Assembly: GCA_027459725.1 (NCBI GenBank)
Contig: DAIDHK010000014.1
Coordinates: forward strand, 1-33,548
From: Candidatus Levyibacteriota bacterium
GTDB taxonomy: Bacteria; Patescibacteriota; Microgenomatia; Levybacterales; UBA12049
Reading direction: 5' to 3'
DNA length: 33,548 nucleotides
Shown here: in pieces, positions 17,851 through 26,193 of the stretch
How positions within the stretch are numbered: position 1 is the stretch's first letter
Layout: every line of letters starts with the position of its first letter
Notes under the pieces: generated by a model
What the model saw: only the letters and a program-made list of their open reading frames with translations
What the model was told of the DNA's origin: nothing
Databases searched by the model: none
Translations under genes and position numbers: made by a program

Positions 17851-18735
17851 TTATATTTTTTCAGGTGTACATTCTGTTAATTCTGTTTCAATAGTTGCAT
17901 GTTCAATATGAAATTTTTCTTTTAACTTATCTTTAATGCTCTTAACTATTTTTATACTTTCCTGAACATCACAATCCTCAATAACTATATGACAAGACAA
18001 TGCGGCATAATGAGACGAGATAGCCCACAGATGCATATCGTCCACACCTTTGACTTTTGGTGTTGTTCTTATGAGCTCTTTTACTTTTTCAACATCCATA
18101 CCTTCAGGGATACCTTCGAGTAGGACATGTACTGCTTCTCTTGCTACTCTGAATGCCGCATAGAGCAACATGATACCAATAAAGATACTGATAATTGGAT
18201 CAATGACTGACTGGTGCGTCATGCTAATCAGAAACCCAGCAATAAGTGTACCCACGAGTGCTATGGCGTCAAATGCCATATTGATAAAGGTGCTTTTTAC
18301 ATTTAAATCTTTTTTATCTTTTGAAAGAATAAAAGCTATTGTTCCATTGACCAGAATGCCAACTAAAGCAACCATCATTATGGTCAGTCCTGAGACTTCG
18401 CGAGGATGCGAGAAAATACGATGTGCCGCTTCGTAAAAGATATAAAAGGCTAAGAGCACAAGAATCCCTGCGTTTAAAAGCGCAGTAAGTATTGATGCTC
18501 TACCATAACCATAGGAGTGCTCAGGGTTTGCCTCTCGTTGAGCAACTTTATTACCAAAGATGGAGATGATAATACTTAATGTATCTGTTAAGTTATGTCC
18601 TGCGTCAGAAAGTAAAGCTAAACTTCCAGACAGAATACCCACAATAAACTCAAAAATTGTGAAAGCAGTATTCAGAACAAGACTTACTTTTAATTTAGTA
18701 TCAGAATTAGCGGCATTATGATGTATGTCACTCAT
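17851..18735 (-). CDS. Cation diffusion facilitator (CzcD/ZitB-type) metal exporter
   Basis: 294 residues, six membrane helices plus a C-terminal cytoplasmic domain of the CDF family. The helix-2 signature is LALLSDAGHNLTD (about 39-51), with His47 and Asp51 as metal ligands. The helix-5 site reads NMAFD (152-156) in KSTFINMAFDAIALVG, where zinc exporters have HxxxD, so one ligand is Asn. The C-terminal domain keeps VDDMHLWAISSHYAALSCHIVIED. CDF pumps exchange Zn, Co, Cd, Fe or Mn for protons. The Asn substitution leaves selectivity uncertain. It lies 45 nt downstream of the copper operon on the same strand and is the last gene of the metal block. Confidence 0.92.
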   Translation of the reverse strand: MSDIHHNAANSDTKLKVSLVLNTAFTIFEFIVGILSGSLALLSDAGHNLTDTLSIIISIFGNKVAQREANPEHSYGYGRASILTALLNAGILVLLAFYIFYEAAHRIFSHPREVSGLTIMMVALVGILVNGTIAFILSKDKKDLNVKSTFINMAFDAIALVGTLIAGFLISMTHQSVIDPIISIFIGIMLLYAAFRVAREAVHVLLEGIPEGMDVEKVKELIRTTPKVKGVDDMHLWAISSHYAALSCHIVIEDCDVQESIKIVKSIKDKLKEKFHIEHATIETELTECTPEKI

Positions 18736-18780
18736 AATACTTATTGTAACGCATGAAGGATTTTAACAGAAGGAGTATGT

Positions 18781-19353
18781 TTATTTCTTCTGTATATGTT
18801 TCCAAAGCCAAATGCCAGCAAGAATAAGGTCGATAAATACAACCAGCCAGACTAAGAAACCGAGTAATCCAAATCCCCAACCAAAACTGCCATTCATCAT
18901 AGTGCCATAACCATTACCACCCCAACCCATCATAGGAGATCCACCCCCTCTCGGAGTACTGTTTTGTGAAGATGCAGTAGTACATCCAGTTACATTTCTT
19001 CCAATTTGGATATGCATCTGCTCTTCACCAGTATTTCCTCGCATCTGTTGTATTCGTTGGTTCATAGCAATATGAGCTGAGGTATTACCTCCAAACATCT
19101 GACTCATGGTATATTCACCAATTTTCTCAAAATCGCTATCAGTTAGTTTCACACAGGTTGTTTGTTGGTTTTGCAGTTGGTCAAAGAATTGTTTGCCCTG
19201 TGCTTCTTCCTGTTGCTGTTGCTGAACCTGTGTAGGATCGACAGTAATAGAGGAATTACCATAGTTTCCCATCATCATTTGTGCATGCACTTGTACAAAC
19301 AGTCCGCTTGTTGCAAAGAAAATAAGAGTAAGAAGTAAGATTTTTTTATACAT
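18781..19353 (-). CDS. Met/Gln-rich exported membrane protein of the copper operon
   Basis: 190 residues. It has a signal peptide (residues 1-24, ending VHAQ), then MMMGNYG, a Gln run, and a central domain with two cysteines (TTCVKLTDSDFEKIGEYTM ... RNVTGC). A Gly/Met stretch (GGGSPMMGWGG, GTMMNGSFGWG) and one C-terminal helix with a basic end follow. Clustered methionines outside the membrane are typical of Cu(I) ligands. It is the last gene of the CsoR-headed operon after the rhodanese. I do not know a named family; copper binding is inferred from Met clusters and neighbours. Confidence 0.75.
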   Translation of the reverse strand: MYKKILLLTLIFFATSGLFVQVHAQMMMGNYGNSSITVDPTQVQQQQQEEAQGKQFFDQLQNQQTTCVKLTDSDFEKIGEYTMSQMFGGNTSAHIAMNQRIQQMRGNTGEEQMHIQIGRNVTGCTTASSQNSTPRGGGSPMMGWGGNGYGTMMNGSFGWGFGLLGFLVWLVVFIDLILAGIWLWKHIQKK

Positions 19354-19361
19354 AGTTATAG

Positions 19362-19700
19362 TTATTGCGTTGTATATCCTTTTGCCCGCCAGGCTAATAA
19401 TCCACTCTTCATATCATATACGTTCGTATATCCAAGTGCAACCATGGCAGCAACAGCATGGACGCTTCGTGAGCCACTCAAACAATAAACATAAATAGTT
19501 TTATTTTTATCTGCAAGCACTTTTTCAACCGTATCTTGCACTTTATCTACAGGAAGGTTAATACTTCCTGCAATGCTTCCTTTTGCAAATTCTTGTTCTG
19601 TCCGTACATCAAGCAAAACAATATCAGATGTAGCATCAATTGCCTTCTTTACATCACTTGCATCAATTTGTGGCACGTTTGGTACTGAAAAAGTAAACAT
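19362..19700 (-). CDS. Single-domain rhodanese-like sulfurtransferase
   Basis: 112 residues from the ATG at 19700 (MFTFSV). The ORF track start at 19751 would overlap the upstream gene by 47 nt, whereas 19700 leaves a 4-nt gap, so I prefer it. The domain is complete: IVLLDVRTEQEFAKGSIAGS, then YVYCLSGSRSVHAV with the active-site Cys loop CLSGSRS, then GYTNVYDMKSGLLAW. Rhodaneses carry sulfur as a persulfide on that Cys. In CsoR-family operons they often accompany persulfide or metal stress genes. The partner here is unknown. Confidence 0.88.
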   Translation of the reverse strand: MFTFSVPNVPQIDASDVKKAIDATSDIVLLDVRTEQEFAKGSIAGSINLPVDKVQDTVEKVLADKNKTIYVYCLSGSRSVHAVAAMVALGYTNVYDMKSGLLAWRAKGYTTQ

Positions 19701-19704
19701 AGTT

Positions 19705-20208
19705 TTACATGCCCATTGCGTCAGTTCCATGGTCTGACAGCTGTGCATCAAACCATGTGTGGATACTCGTTACAAGACTGGTATTACTTGTGGTGTAAGT
19801 AATTTGTCCTCCATTTGGTACATCTTCATACACAATTTTTATCTGTGATGCTCCATTAGACAACGCTTGCAATCCTGGCATATTGCCTCCATGTAGTTTT
19901 GCTGGGTCTTGAAAATCTCCTTTTTGAAATAACTGTGCTTCCATCTGTAAGTGCATACGGATTAAAGAAATTTGAGAGGTGTTATTAGCATCTTTGACCA
20001 CAACTTCTTGGATACCTCCTGTATCTGTTTTTTTGAAAATATGGGTTGTTTGGTTGAGGTTAAATGGCATAACTGTTGCTCCTTTTTGGTGTATCATCGC
20101 TTGTCTAGCTGTTAAAGAAGCTTGATGGGTATTATACAGATAAACACCAGAAACTCCTGCAACAAGGATAATAAAAAAGAGTAAGATTAGTAATGTATTT
20201 TTTTTCAT
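19705..20208 (-). CDS. Conserved membrane-anchored protein of metal loci
   Basis: 167 residues. One N-terminal helix (about 5-25) anchors an extracytoplasmic domain. The stretch MPFNLNQTTHIFKKTDTGG, then ISLIRMHLQMEAQLFQKGDF, DPAKLHGGNMPGLQAL and HTWFDAQLSDHG, recalls a widespread small protein family that databases sometimes mislabel as aspartate carbamoyltransferase. That is from memory, not a search, and the true role is not known to me. His and Met (THIF, RMHLQM, KLHGGNM) could bind metal. Start and upstream CsoR-type stop overlap as ATGA (20205-20208), so the genes are translationally coupled. The name aspartate carbamoyltransferase should not be used. Confidence 0.75.
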   Translation of the reverse strand: MKKNTLLILLFFIILVAGVSGVYLYNTHQASLTARQAMIHQKGATVMPFNLNQTTHIFKKTDTGGIQEVVVKDANNTSQISLIRMHLQMEAQLFQKGDFQDPAKLHGGNMPGLQALSNGASQIKIVYEDVPNGGQITYTTSNTSLVTSIHTWFDAQLSDHGTDAMGM

Positions 20209-20471
20209 TTCTTATGTAGGTTAAGTAATTTTTCTAGCTGTTCAAGTCGTTTCTCAGGAATTGCCTTTCCTTCCATGAGATCATATTTGATAAATCCTCG
20301 AAGTGTTCTTGCCCGAAGCGTATCAAAGGATTTAGCAATAGAGGTAGCAAGTGAGGAAATTTCTTCACATGAACGGTTTTCTTCAACATATTTTTTCAGC
20401 GTTTCCATTTGTCCTTGAATACGATTGATATGATTGAGTGTTTCTTTGTGATCTTGGTGTCTTGTGTCCAT
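20205..20471 (-). CDS. CsoR/FrmR-family repressor lacking the canonical copper ligands
   Basis: 88 residues of the all-helical DUF156 family (RIQGQMETLKKYVEENRSCEEIS). CsoR binds Cu(I) through Cys-His-Cys. Only the first, Cys34, is present. At the positions of His and Cys (25 and 29 residues later) there are Phe59 and Asp63. It therefore probably senses something else, such as persulfide, formaldehyde or another metal, or is a constitutive DNA binder. It has its own promoter and G/C-tract operator over the start codon, and heads the group with the conserved anchored protein, rhodanese and Met-rich protein. The ligand loss is read directly; the altered effector is inferred. Confidence 0.85.
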   Translation of the reverse strand: MDTRHQDHKETLNHINRIQGQMETLKKYVEENRSCEEISSLATSIAKSFDTLRARTLRGFIKYDLMEGKAIPEKRLEQLEKLLNLHKK

Positions 20472-20514
20472 ATACCCCCACCCCTATATTAGAGTAAGAA
20501 GATATTTTTGTCAA
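20470..20514 (-). promoter_or_regulatory. Promoter and operator of the non-canonical CsoR gene
   Basis: TTGACA (20509-20514), 17-nt spacer, TAATAT (20486-20491). An operator-like G/C tract, read on the plus strand as ATATACCCCCACCCCTATAT (20470-20489), overlaps -10, start site and ATG. Its centre is a C tract rather than an inverted repeat, like the FrmR/RcnR class of site. The same G tract on the transcript doubles as ribosome binding site. Confidence 0.7.
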
Positions 20515-20528
20515 TTATTCATGCGGTG

Positions 20529-21047
20529 TTAAAATAGTTTTTTCAAAATTGCCTGATATTTCTGTGGGTTTTCAACCCCTGCTAATAAAATATCCTCCTG
20601 ATATCCGCCTGACGCACTGATCTTGAGAAAAATATCACCATAATGAAATAGTTTTCCTAACCACGATTGCTTAATAGCAATTGAGCGTATATTCTCGTAA
20701 TGATACGTTTCTTCACTAATGTGGAGGATACCGCTTCGTCTTATGATATGCTTTTCGGTCAAAAAATACATGTCAGTTGCCCATGCTAATATGATATTTA
20801 ACAGTAGAACTACCTGAAAAATGATATTTATCAATTGCAGACCAAATAATGCCTCAGAGATATGTATATGATGCTGTAAGTCAAATGGTAAAGGGATACC
20901 TAGATTTAATACATAGAAGATAAACGTATATAAGCCATCAAAGACAACCAATAAAACTAAGAGCTTTACTGTTAGTATCGTAATGCTCCCACGTATTGGT
21001 TCAAGCTCATGATTGCAATCTTCATGTTTTCTATTAAATACTTCCAT
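20529..21047 (-). CDS. Membrane protein with bacterial PH (bPH2) domain
   Basis: 172 residues. Two membrane helices (about 24-48 and 70-95) are followed by a bacterial pleckstrin-homology-like domain: YFLTEKHIIRRSGILHISEE, YHYENIRSIAIKQSWLGKLF, then GDIFLKISASGGYQEDI. This domain type is found in small membrane proteins of unknown role. It starts 1 nt from the DUF5676-like gene and is the last gene of the CsoR1-headed group. The reason it is in a copper operon is unknown. Confidence 0.82.
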   Translation of the reverse strand: MEVFNRKHEDCNHELEPIRGSITILTVKLLVLLVVFDGLYTFIFYVLNLGIPLPFDLQHHIHISEALFGLQLINIIFQVVLLLNIILAWATDMYFLTEKHIIRRSGILHISEETYHYENIRSIAIKQSWLGKLFHYGDIFLKISASGGYQEDILLAGVENPQKYQAILKKLF

Positions 21048-21048
21048 A

Positions 21049-21315
21049 CTATTTTACCCACTTGTTATAAAGAGAGGCTGAACGATAAGTCAAAATCCAG
21101 ACAGTAGCTCCTAAGGTTATTACTCCGATAACAACTGAGCCAATATTGATTGATGTTGCGACTCCATGAACAGAACCCACATTTAGAAAATGGAACCATG
21201 TTTGTGTAATAGAAAATGACAGGTCTGGAAGTAACACTACAAATAAAGCACAAAGCACGTACGCTATCATCAAGACAGTTGTAACTGCATTAGCTAATAT
21301 AATTGGTTTTATCAT
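21049..21315 (-). CDS. DUF5676-like small membrane protein
   Basis: 88 residues with two membrane helices (about 5-30 and 53-75). The pattern ANAVTTVLMIAYVLCALFVV and the TWFHFLNVGSVHG region resemble the DUF5676 family. That family has no known function and often sits near metal-resistance genes. A strong Shine-Dalgarno, GGGGTGAT, lies 7 nt before the ATG. A frame-shifted shadow ORF (21065-21253) is not real. Confidence 0.72.
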   Translation of the reverse strand: MIKPIILANAVTTVLMIAYVLCALFVVLLPDLSFSITQTWFHFLNVGSVHGVATSINIGSVVIGVITLGATVWILTYRSASLYNKWVK

Positions 21316-21332
21316 ACGAAAATCACCCCCCT

Positions 21333-21554
21333 CTATTTATCAATTGGTTGAGCCGTGTACCCAACCTTTTTTATAATCGCTACTATCTTATCTTGAGTCA
21401 TTTTATCTGTATCAAATTCTACTTCTGTCAGTGCTTTGGCATAATTCGTATTCGCTTCTTTCACTCCTTCTGTATCCTCTAATTCACCATCTATATTCAT
21501 TGCACAGCTTGTACAGTGCATACCTGTTATTTTGAATTTTGTTTTTGCTGTCAT
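21333..21554 (-). CDS. CopZ-like heavy-metal-associated (HMA) domain protein
   Basis: 73 residues making a single ferredoxin-like HMA domain. The metal loop is GMHCTSCAMNID (CxxC at Cys14 and Cys17). This is the size and pattern of copper chaperones that deliver Cu(I) to CopA. Its ATG overlaps the stop of the TauE/SafE-cupredoxin gene as ATGA, so translation is coupled. A CopA with its own HMA domain is encoded upstream in the same operon. Confidence 0.92.
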   Translation of the reverse strand: MTAKTKFKITGMHCTSCAMNIDGELEDTEGVKEANTNYAKALTEVEFDTDKMTQDKIVAIIKKVGYTAQPIDK

Positions 21555-22702
21555 ATGACGTTTATCACCCCCCGATACATTCCCATACTACACATAAAAG
21601 CAATTTGTCCAGGCTGACTAGGAGCAGTAAACGTAATGTCTCCTGATTGTCCAACTGGCACTATCTTTTGAATACCAAGTTGCGGAATATTAAATGCCTG
21701 TATACAACTAGTACCGCTTTGATTTTGCAAATGCAATGTTACCTGACTGCCTGCTTTCACAGTTATTGCATTCGGAATGTATGCTGCGGAGCTTATGGTG
21801 ATTGTTGCTTTACTTACTGGATTTCCTGTTTGTGTATTGCTACCACTAGCATTGGTACAAACACTTACAGTACACCAGACGCTTTTTGCTAGATTATCCA
21901 AAGTCAAATTACTTCCAGTTAGAGCAATGGCATTGTTCAAATTAAAAACAGCAAGAAGAATAAGAGCAAATGCTGCAAGACGCATAAACTTCTGCTGATA
22001 GATATCTCCTAACTTAGTCGCAAAATAGCCTAAGAGGAAAAATACTGGTGTTGTGCCGATAATAAACGAAAAAAGTATTGCTGCTCCAAGAATTGGTTTA
22101 CCACTGGCTATGGCAAGAGCCATCATTGCTTGTGTTGTACCACAAGGAATAAAGATCGTAAACGCTCCAAGCGTTGCTGGTGCAAATAAGTCTTTGCTCT
22201 TTGATTGTTTTCTCACCATCCTCGTTAAGAATTTGGGAGGTTGGATAATAAAGTAGCGAAAGATTGGATGAACATTAAGAATATTTAACGCAGTTCCTAT
22301 CATAAAGACACCCACAGCAATTTGTAAAATGACTCTCGTCATTATTGACAACTGAAAAAACGAGCCAAACCAACCAAGAAGTAAGCCGAGAAGTGTGTAG
22401 GCAACAAGTTTTGAAGCTAAAAATGAGAGAATAGGGAGAGCTGTCCCTTTCTTAGCTTTCTCCTTCAAGCGCTCTTCTTCTCTTTGCGCAAGTGTTGCAG
22501 CAAGGAGTCCTCCCTGTACTGCCATACATGTTAATCCTCCTGTCAGAAGCCCTGTCAGGAAAATAGCGAGAAGACTTGTACTTTGCCCACCTCCTGATGA
22601 GATATTTCCTGAAAATTTGGTAATAACAAATAGGATTCCAATAACGCCAAGTGTAGTTATACTTCCAATTTTAATTGCTGATTTTTTTATTTGTATTGTC
22701 AT
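21551..22702 (-). CDS. TauE/SafE (UreH-like) membrane domain fused to a cupredoxin domain
   Basis: 383 residues. Residues about 1-270 have seven or so helices with the family motifs LTGGLTCMAVQGGLLAA and FIPCGTTQAMMALAIASG, each with Cys in a membrane helix. After a linker comes a cupredoxin-like beta domain (about 290-383). Its probable copper ligands are Cys in SGTSCIQAFNIP and Cys/Met in FMCSMGMYRG. Similar fusions in metal operons are thought to handle copper or electrons across the membrane. The Cys pairs within helices suggest metal or electron passage. It begins 55 nt after the CopA stop. The fusion is seen directly; transport of copper is inferred. Confidence 0.85.
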   Translation of the reverse strand: MTIQIKKSAIKIGSITTLGVIGILFVITKFSGNISSGGGQSTSLLAIFLTGLLTGGLTCMAVQGGLLAATLAQREEERLKEKAKKGTALPILSFLASKLVAYTLLGLLLGWFGSFFQLSIMTRVILQIAVGVFMIGTALNILNVHPIFRYFIIQPPKFLTRMVRKQSKSKDLFAPATLGAFTIFIPCGTTQAMMALAIASGKPILGAAILFSFIIGTTPVFFLLGYFATKLGDIYQQKFMRLAAFALILLAVFNLNNAIALTGSNLTLDNLAKSVWCTVSVCTNASGSNTQTGNPVSKATITISSAAYIPNAITVKAGSQVTLHLQNQSGTSCIQAFNIPQLGIQKIVPVGQSGDITFTAPSQPGQIAFMCSMGMYRGVINVI

Positions 22703-22757
22703 AAATAATTATTCTAAGTATACCTTCTCTTTTTTAGATTACAATATCTCTCTCAAA

Positions 22758-25010
22758 CTATATTTTTTGTTTTTTAAGTAATAAAGAATTTGAAACCACT
22801 GAGATACTGGAAAGTGCCATTGCTGCTGATGCAAAAATAGGGTTAAGTAACAAATGAAAGAAAGGATATAACCCACCCATTGCAACAGGTATCAAAATGA
22901 TATTATAGCCAAACGCCCAACCCAAATTCATTTTTATTGTTCTCATCGTGTTTCTTGAAAGGACAATCGCAGACGCAATTGAAGAAAGATTTTTATTGAC
23001 TAGCGTTATGTCTGCTGCCTCAATTGCCACATCTGTACCTGACCCCATTGCAATTCCCAAATCTGCTGCTGCTAAGGCAGGTGCATCATTGATACCATCA
23101 CCAACCATTGCGACTTTTTTTCCTTCATGTTGGACTTTTTTGATTACCGCTTCTTTTTGGTCTGGCAACACTTCGGCAATAATTCTTGTAATACCAAGTT
23201 TTTCTGCTATTGAGTGTGCTGTACGCTCATTATCACCTGTAAGCATAATAACTTCTATACCCATCTTTTGTAATCTTTTTATTCCTTCTACTGCACTTTC
23301 TTTTACTGTATCGGCAACCGCAATAAGAGCAGCCAGTTTGCCGTCAACAGAAAGAATCATTGCTGTTTTACCTTCATGTTCTAGCTTTATTATATGTTCA
23401 TCTACATGAGTTATGCTAATGTTTTCTTTTTCCATAAGTTTCCTGTTGCCAAAGAGAACCCGTTTATTTGCAATTTCTCCCTCAACACCAAACCCTGGAA
23501 TTGCCTTAAAGTTTGCAACTGGCAATAACGTAACGTTTTGTTTCTCGGCTTCTTTGACAATGGCATCTGCCAAAGAATGCTCTGATGCTTTTTCCAGAGA
23601 GGCAACAAGTTGCAAAATTTCTTGATTATCTGCAATTGTATTGCTAGTTACTATGTCTGTTACCACAGGTTTTCCGTTTGTGAGCGTTCCAGTCTTGTCA
23701 AAAACGACTGTGTTTATTTTATGTGCAATTTCAAGACTTTCCGCATCTTTTATTAGGATCCCTTGTTCCGCACCTTTTCCTGTCCCGACCATGATTGCTG
23801 TAGGTGTTGCCAATCCCATAGCACACGGACAGGCAATAATAAGAACTGCCACAGTATTAAGAATTGCAAAGAGTAGTGCAGGTGTTTGTCCAAAGTCATA
23901 CCAAATCGCAAAAGTCGCAAGTGCCAGCATTAACACAAACGGAACAAAATAAGAGGAAATCATATCGGCAATACGTTGAATAGGTGCTTTACTTCCTTGA
24001 GCTTCCTGAACAAGTTTTATAATTTGAGAAAGCATAGTATCTTGACCAATCTTATTTGCTTTGTAAAGGAATGTACCATGTTTATTGATTGTCGCACCAA
24101 TGACAGTATCTCCAATTTGCTTCTCAACAGGGATACTTTCACCAGTAAGCATAGATTCATCAACGCTTGATTGTCCTTCAACGACTTCACCGTCCACTGG
24201 TATCTTCTCACCAGGCTTTACCCGCAGCATATCGCCAATCTGGACTTGTTCTAAGGGAATATCTATCTCATTGCCATCTCTGACAACCCTTGCTGTCTTG
24301 GCTTGTAATCCAATGAGCTTTTTAATAGCGTTACTGGTTGCAGACTTTGCTCTGGCTTCAAAATAACGTCCTAAAAGGATAAGACCGATGATGATAGTTG
24401 ACGTATCAAAGTACGGCATGGGGTTAATACCTAACTGTTGTACTGTGTTTGGAAAAAAGGTAACAAATACGGAATAAAGATAAGCAACGGATGTACCAAT
24501 AGCAACAAGCGTATCCATATTTGCACTCCTATGTCTAAGTGAGGCAAATGTAGCTCTATAAAATTCCCACCCTGCCCAAATTTGCACAGGTGTTGCAAAG
24601 ATAAACTGCACAAGTGGATTTTGCAAAAATGAGGGTGAGAATTGCATAATCCAAGGAAAACTACCCCAAAGAATAAGTCCACCAAATAACAGACTAAAAA
24701 TTACTTTATTTCGTAAAGCGTTTAATTCTCGTTGCTTTTCTTTCTTTTGCTCTTCCTCGCTTTTTACCTCCTCGTTCACCAATGCTCTATATCCTACATT
24801 TGCAACTGCCGAGGCAATATGCACTTTTTTCACTTTGTCCTTGTTATATGTTACTGTTGCTTGCTCTGTAGCTATATTCACGGCACAATCCTCTACGCCA
24901 TCAACCTTTTTTATTGCTCTTTCAATAACATTCACGCAGGAGGCACAGTGCATACCCTTAATAGGAAAAGTCTTTTTAACTGTTTGGTTATTTAATAATG
25001 ATTTTTCCAT
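22758..25010 (-). CDS. copA: Copper-exporting P1B-type ATPase CopA
   Basis: 750 residues. One N-terminal HMA domain has [13 protein letters not shown] (CxxC at Cys22 and Cys25). The pump core has TGES (289-292), the intramembrane copper motif CPC (394-396) in [20 protein letters not shown] (438-442), [10 protein letters not shown], and the last helix [11 protein letters not shown], the copper (P1B-1) signature. The nucleotide-domain motif normally SEHPL reads SEHSL (476-480): His is kept, Pro becomes Ser. It should export Cu(I) from the cytoplasm using ATP. Its start overlaps the cupredoxin gene by 23 nt, so both are one transcript under CsoR1. Confidence 0.96.
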   Translation of the reverse strand: MEKSLLNNQTVKKTFPIKGMHCASCVNVIERAIKKVDGVEDCAVNIATEQATVTYNKDKVKKVHIASAVANVGYRALVNEEVKSEEEQKKEKQRELNALRNKVIFSLLFGGLILWGSFPWIMQFSPSFLQNPLVQFIFATPVQIWAGWEFYRATFASLRHRSANMDTLVAIGTSVAYLYSVFVTFFPNTVQQLGINPMPYFDTSTIIIGLILLGRYFEARAKSATSNAIKKLIGLQAKTARVVRDGNEIDIPLEQVQIGDMLRVKPGEKIPVDGEVVEGQSSVDESMLTGESIPVEKQIGDTVIGATINKHGTFLYKANKIGQDTMLSQIIKLVQEAQGSKAPIQRIADMISSYFVPFVLMLALATFAIWYDFGQTPALLFAILNTVAVLIIACPCAMGLATPTAIMVGTGKGAEQGILIKDAESLEIAHKINTVVFDKTGTLTNGKPVVTDIVTSNTIADNQEILQLVASLEKASEHSLADAIVKEAEKQNVTLLPVANFKAIPGFGVEGEIANKRVLFGNRKLMEKENISITHVDEHIIKLEHEGKTAMILSVDGKLAALIAVADTVKESAVEGIKRLQKMGIEVIMLTGDNERTAHSIAEKLGITRIIAEVLPDQKEAVIKKVQHEGKKVAMVGDGINDAPALAAADLGIAMGSGTDVAIEAADITLVNKNLSSIASAIVLSRNTMRTIKMNLGWAFGYNIILIPVAMGGLYPFFHLLLNPIFASAAMALSSISVVSNSLLLKKQKI

Positions 25011-25347
25011 GATACATATTCATCCCGCAGGCAAACGGGAATTCTCCTTCCTCTTGTGGTTTTATCTCAACTGTTACTTTTTTATTTAATGGCAAAAACT
25101 TTCTTGTTTTGAATTCTCCTAGTACCACTTCTTCTAAACAGGTTGAGGGATCTTTCCGAAAAAAATTAAGTTTTATAGTTTGTCCTTTTTTGACAACAAT
25201 CGTACTTGGACTGTATCCGCCGTCAACAATAATATCTACGCTATCTACGACTTGCACCTGTTTGTCTCTCTTCATCAAGAAAAACCAGTAGACAAATCCA
25301 ATTGCCAAAATATCAATAATAGTAATAAGTAATTTATCTATTGGCAT
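24988..25347 (-). CDS. Membrane-anchored cupredoxin-like protein
   Basis: 119 residues. An N-terminal helix (about 6-25) is followed by a cupredoxin-like beta domain. It has [34 protein letters not shown] and [12 protein letters not shown], putting one Cys in each half and Met residues near the end, as in blue copper and related Cu-binding domains. It resembles the C-terminal domain of the TauE/SafE fusion in the same operon. It probably binds copper outside the membrane. The 3' end overlaps the copA start by 23 nt; the 5' end is 3 nt from the preceding gene. Confidence 0.82.
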   Translation of the reverse strand: MPIDKLLITIIDILAIGFVYWFFLMKRDKQVQVVDSVDIIVDGGYSPSTIVVKKGQTIKLNFFRKDPSTCLEEVVLGEFKTRKFLPLNKKVTVEIKPQEEGEFPFACGMNMYHGKIIIK

Positions 25348-25350
25348 ACG

Positions 25351-25869
25351 TTAATCTCCACATGTTGTGCTTTTCTTTGCTTCTGCTATGATTTGTTGCT
25401 TGGTGACTGCTTGAGAAAGTAACGTTTTGTCATTTGTCCCCATGAAGACGACTAAACTATCGAAAGGGCGGATTGGGTGATCTTGAAAGTCAAAAACTTG
25501 TTTGTTATTGATATATCCAGTCGCTTTAGCATAAGCAATAGGATAGTTCATATTTGTAAACAAATCCTTCCATAGTGCACCTGGTTGTTCCACATGTACT
25601 AAATTCCCAACATCCTCATGTAGATGTGCTTTCTCAAGTTGGATAGTATGAGAATCAGTGCTCTCTTTTGCACCACTCGTACACGGTTCTACATACATAT
25701 ACTTACTATCTGAGAAATCAAGTTTTTTGTTATTTTGGAATACGACAAATCCTGCATGGTAGTGTACCTTTTCTGTTTCGATAGGCTTTTTCAAGTAGAT
25801 AAAGTATGTATATGCTCCGATAATAATAAGGAGGCAAACAATGACCGTAGCAAGAATCTTTTTATTCAT
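25351..25869 (-). CDS. His-rich membrane-anchored protein of unknown function
   Basis: 172 residues. One N-terminal helix (about 5-25) is followed by an extracytoplasmic domain with HYHAGF, KAHLHEDVGNLVHVEQPG and WKDLF. The clustered histidines look like metal ligands. Cys pairs (EPCTSG; TTCGD at the C-terminus) could form a disulfide. No family name known to me. It lies between csoR and the cupredoxin gene with 3-nt gaps on both sides, so a role in copper binding or sensing outside the membrane is likely but inferred. Confidence 0.7.
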   Translation of the reverse strand: MNKKILATVIVCLLIIIGAYTYFIYLKKPIETEKVHYHAGFVVFQNNKKLDFSDSKYMYVEPCTSGAKESTDSHTIQLEKAHLHEDVGNLVHVEQPGALWKDLFTNMNYPIAYAKATGYINNKQVFDFQDHPIRPFDSLVVFMGTNDKTLLSQAVTKQQIIAEAKKSTTCGD

Positions 25870-25872
25870 ACA

Positions 25873-26145
25873 TTATGATTTCTTCTTAAATACTTCCATG
25901 ATCTCACTAATTGCTTCGTCTTTCTTCCCTTTACTAATGGCATCGGCAACGCATGTTTTTAAGTGGTTTTCTAGAACAACATTTCCTGTTTCTTTGATTC
26001 CTGATTCCACAGCTTGCATTTGATGAAGCACGTCAATGCAATAGCTATCTTCTTCAACCATCTTAATTACTTTTTCAAGATGACCTTTAGCAATCTTTAA
26101 GCGGTGAATAATTCTTTCTTGTGTATCTTTTGGTCTATAAGCCAT
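25873..26145 (-). CDS. csoR: CsoR-family copper-sensing repressor (canonical ligands)
   Basis: 90 residues. The three Cu(I) ligands are at exact family spacing: Cys36 (EEDSYCIDVLHQMQA), His61 and Cys65 (NHLKTCV). CsoR represses copper genes and leaves DNA when Cu(I) binds. It is the first gene of an operon running through copA to the PH-domain gene. Its own start codon overlaps a 25-bp operator, so it is autoregulated. The short leader (about 13 nt) uses the operator G tract as ribosome binding site. Confidence 0.94.
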   Translation of the reverse strand: MAYRPKDTQERIIHRLKIAKGHLEKVIKMVEEDSYCIDVLHQMQAVESGIKETGNVVLENHLKTCVADAISKGKKDEAISEIMEVFKKKS

Positions 26146-26193
26146 ATATCCCCCTATAAGGGATATATTAACTCATACCAGAATTTCTGTCAA
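26144..26193 (-). promoter_or_regulatory. Copper operon promoter with CsoR operator
   Basis: TTGACA (26188-26193), 17-nt spacer, TAATAT (26165-26170). The operator ATATATCCC-N7-GGGATATAT (26144-26168) has perfect 9-bp arms and overlaps -10, start site and ATG. The promoter geometry is identical to that at 20486-20514. Confidence 0.82.

Noticed and set aside
19701-19751. Rhodanese start at 19751 from the ORF track
   Set aside because: It would overlap the preceding gene by 47 nt with residues foreign to the domain; ATG 19700 gives a 4-nt gap.
21316-21332. GGGGGGTGAT before the DUF5676-like and CopZ-like genes as CsoR operators
   Set aside because: They sit at ribosome-binding distance and match the anti-Shine-Dalgarno; there is no inverted repeat or promoter around them.
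22948-23952. Long plus-strand ORFs opposite copA (22948-23409, 23641-23952 and others)
   Set aside because: They are antisense shadows of a clearly conserved gene and have no start signals or family features.
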